Positions 11,718-12,981 of a stretch of DNA of 12,981 bases are shown here, one piece after another; positions within the stretch are counted from its first letter, which is position 1; each line of letters starts with the position of its first letter. Both the position numbers and the translations under genes were made by a program. This stretch comes from Pseudomonas sp. GTDB lineage: Bacteria; Pseudomonadota; Gammaproteobacteria; Pseudomonadales; Pseudomonadaceae. Where the stretch lies: positions 1-12,981 of the forward strand of contig NZ_JASLGE010000115.1 of the NCBI RefSeq assembly GCF_030150285.1, read 5' to 3'. Under the pieces are notes generated by a model, which was not told the origin of the DNA, ran no database searches, and saw only the letters and a list, made by a program, of their open reading frames with translations.

Positions 11718-12980
11718 TTAGTGGCAGTCGCGCCATGTGTCACCGATTTTCGCATCGGTATCGAGAATGCAAGCGAAGTCAAAGGACTCACCCACGTTGC
11801 GGATTGCTTGCTGGGACAGCTCGGCCATCTGCTTGGCGATCTCAGGTGTCCGGCATGCGATCTGGAGTTCGTCGTGTACCCAGGCCATGAAAGCGAAGTC
11901 ACCAACGGAACCATCATCGTCATACCAGCCGTGCTTAAGACCAGCCTCGAAGGCCAGTCGCTCGGTCTCCACTACCCAAGCCTTGCAGATGATCGCACCG
12001 GCAGACTGAAGCAGGAAGTTAAGAGCACTATGAGGACTCCGAACGTGAATCTTTCGACCGTCCAGGCCACGCAACCACTTGCGCTTCCACTTGATGTCAA
12101 AACGCTTGGCCGCTTGGTTCCACTTCTGGTCTGCGATGAGACCCGATTCGATTGCCTCACGCAGAGCAGCGATCACTGGGGTGTTCTCAAGGAACGCCTT
12201 CTTGAGTGCCTTACCTTCCTTGGCACCCTTGCCGATGATCTGGCCGATCTTCCCATCGCCCGCCCCATAGAGGAACGCATAGATGAAAGTCTTGGCGTTG
12301 TCGCGGTAGCCATCGTGGACGTGGCTTTTCTTGTCACGGACCAGACCAGCCGGAGCAAGCCCAGAGGCAAGCGCGTTGGCCCAGTGAACGTCACCATTGA
12401 GAACCTGCTCAACGTAAGCGCCATCATCGTAGCGAGCACCGTAGGCACCCAGGCAGCGCAGCTCAAGGCCAGCGGCGTCCGTGCCCATTTGCACAGCGTT
12501 CTCCCAGCCTTTGAAGCGCTTGCGGATAGTGACCACGCCAAACAGCTCACGGCACTCAGGACCGTACTCGGACTTGGCCGAAGGGATCTGACCCATGTTC
12601 GGGTAGCTGTGAGTCGCTCGACCAGTGCCAGCACCGTTCGGGTTGATGTTCCCGTGGATGCAGCCATCCTCGTCCCAGATCATGCGCAGCCAAGCGTTGT
12701 CGCCTTCTGCCAGCATGCCGATGCGCTTCTGCAACATCAGGTAGCGACGAACCAAGTCGATGCAAGCCTGCTTCTCTGGGTCATCTACGCGGACACCATC
12801 CAGTGTCTCATCGTCAGCTTTCGGAGCGCCCTTGTCAGTGAACTCAGTGGGAACCCAGCCGGCTTCCTTGAGGACCTTAACGATGTGCGCTGATGAGCCT
12901 GGGTTGAACGTCTCCAAGATCACCGGAGTGTATGGAGCACCTTCAACGAAGTCACGGGTGTCCTGAATGAACTCTCCACG
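11718..12980 (-). CDS. 5: DNA polymerase, T7 gp5-like (C-terminal 420 residues, 5' end outside window)
   Basis: Family A replicative polymerase; the exonuclease domain lies beyond the right edge. Reading frame is open to the edge: the first complete codon at 12980 begins RGEFIQDTRDFVEGAPYTPV, matching T7 just after the thioredoxin-binding loop region. Then AGWVPTEFTDKGAP and GVRVDDPEKQA match T7. Polymerase motifs: motif A GTDAAGLELR (catalytic Asp at 12477-12479), motif B RDNAKTFIYAFLYGAG (12260-12305 approx.), motif C HDE (11868-11876), and GLDGRKIHVRSPHSALNFLL. The O-helix keeps Tyr where T7 has Tyr526, the residue that makes T7 polymerase accept dideoxynucleotides. Compared with T7 as I remember it, there are extra residues before motif B and a short insert YDDDGSV before motif C. 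Ends DCH, like T7 ICH. Confidence 0.97.
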   Translation of the reverse strand, partial: RGEFIQDTRDFVEGAPYTPVILETFNPGSSAHIVKVLKEAGWVPTEFTDKGAPKADDETLDGVRVDDPEKQACIDLVRRYLMLQKRIGMLAEGDNAWLRMIWDEDGCIHGNINPNGAGTGRATHSYPNMGQIPSAKSEYGPECRELFGVVTIRKRFKGWENAVQMGTDAAGLELRCLGAYGARYDDGAYVEQVLNGDVHWANALASGLAPAGLVRDKKSHVHDGYRDNAKTFIYAFLYGAGDGKIGQIIGKGAKEGKALKKAFLENTPVIAALREAIESGLIADQKWNQAAKRFDIKWKRKWLRGLDGRKIHVRSPHSALNFLLQSAGAIICKAWVVETERLAFEAGLKHGWYDDDGSVGDFAFMAWVHDELQIACRTPEIAKQMAELSQQAIRNVGESFDFACILDTDAKIGDTWRDCH

Positions 12981-12981
12981 C

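Noticed and set aside
11261..11923. 220-codon extended form of the gp5.5-like gene
   Set aside because: The first 82 codons overlap the conserved end of the polymerase in another frame, and the MAITLKAH start has a good ribosome site.
11721..12893. 390-codon open frame on the plus strand opposite the DNA polymerase
   Set aside because: Lies wholly antisense to a clearly conserved gene, resembles no family I recognise, and has no promoter on that strand. The high-GC codon bias leaves antisense frames open.
1..12981. tRNA genes, CRISPR arrays, insertion sequences, homing endonucleases, integrase or attachment sites
   Set aside because: I looked for these and saw none; no gene 5.3-, 7- or 7.7-like insert interrupts the block, and gene spacing is tight throughout.

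Overview
This window is a continuous stretch of a T7-like podovirus genome (Autographiviridae type), shown as the reverse complement of the usual T7 map. Every gene I can support lies on the minus strand, so transcription runs from high to low coordinates. From right to left the order is gene 5 (DNA polymerase, 5' end outside the window), 5.5, 5.7, a 52-codon Cys-rich gene, 6 (exonuclease), 6.3, 6.5, 6.7, 7.3, 8 (portal), 9 (scaffold), 10 (capsid) with a -1 frame Ig-like extension, 11 and 12 (tail tube/nozzle), 13, 14 and 15 (internal virion proteins; 15 runs off the left end). All identifications rest on recognised protein similarity to T7 and on collinear order. No database search was run.

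The phage RNA polymerase promoters give the best clue to the group. Four copies of a T3-like element (core AACCCTCACTAAGGC on the minus strand, usually preceded by TAA) lie where T7 has phi6.5, phi9, phi10 and phi13. The AAAAACCCTCACT..GGC form resembles what I remember of the promoters of the Pseudomonas putida phage gh-1 more closely than T7 itself, so a Pseudomonas host is the likely reading. This is an inference. A rho-independent terminator at the T-phi position (between the capsid unit and gene 11) completes the T7-style late transcription plan.

Region by region: 10904-12981 holds the end of the DNA-metabolism block (polymerase, exonuclease) with small host-takeover genes related to T7 5.5 (H-NS inhibitor) and 5.7 (sigma-S inhibitor), all in overlapping, translationally coupled arrangement. 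9070-10024 holds small genes: a 36-residue membrane protein and the homologues of 6.5, 6.7 and 7.3. 5063-9057 holds the head genes (portal, scaffold, capsid and the Ig-like domain). 1983-5000 holds the two tail tube proteins. 1-1928 holds the genes for proteins of the internal core and virion assembly. Genes are packed with strong Shine-Dalgarno sites, and stop codons are often part of the next ribosome binding site or promoter. There is no gene-free stretch longer than about 140 bases.

The most unusual points are: a bacterial Ig-like (Big_2) domain in the -1 frame directly after the capsid gene, placed exactly where T7 makes its frameshifted 10B protein; inverted repeats at or near +1 of three of the four late promoters; a gp5.5 homologue with a C-terminal four-cysteine zinc-ribbon-like tail; and a 52-residue cysteine-rich protein in the slot that T7 uses for the RecBCD inhibitor 5.9 but without recognisable similarity to it. 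The rest is ordinary, well-conserved T7-like phage.
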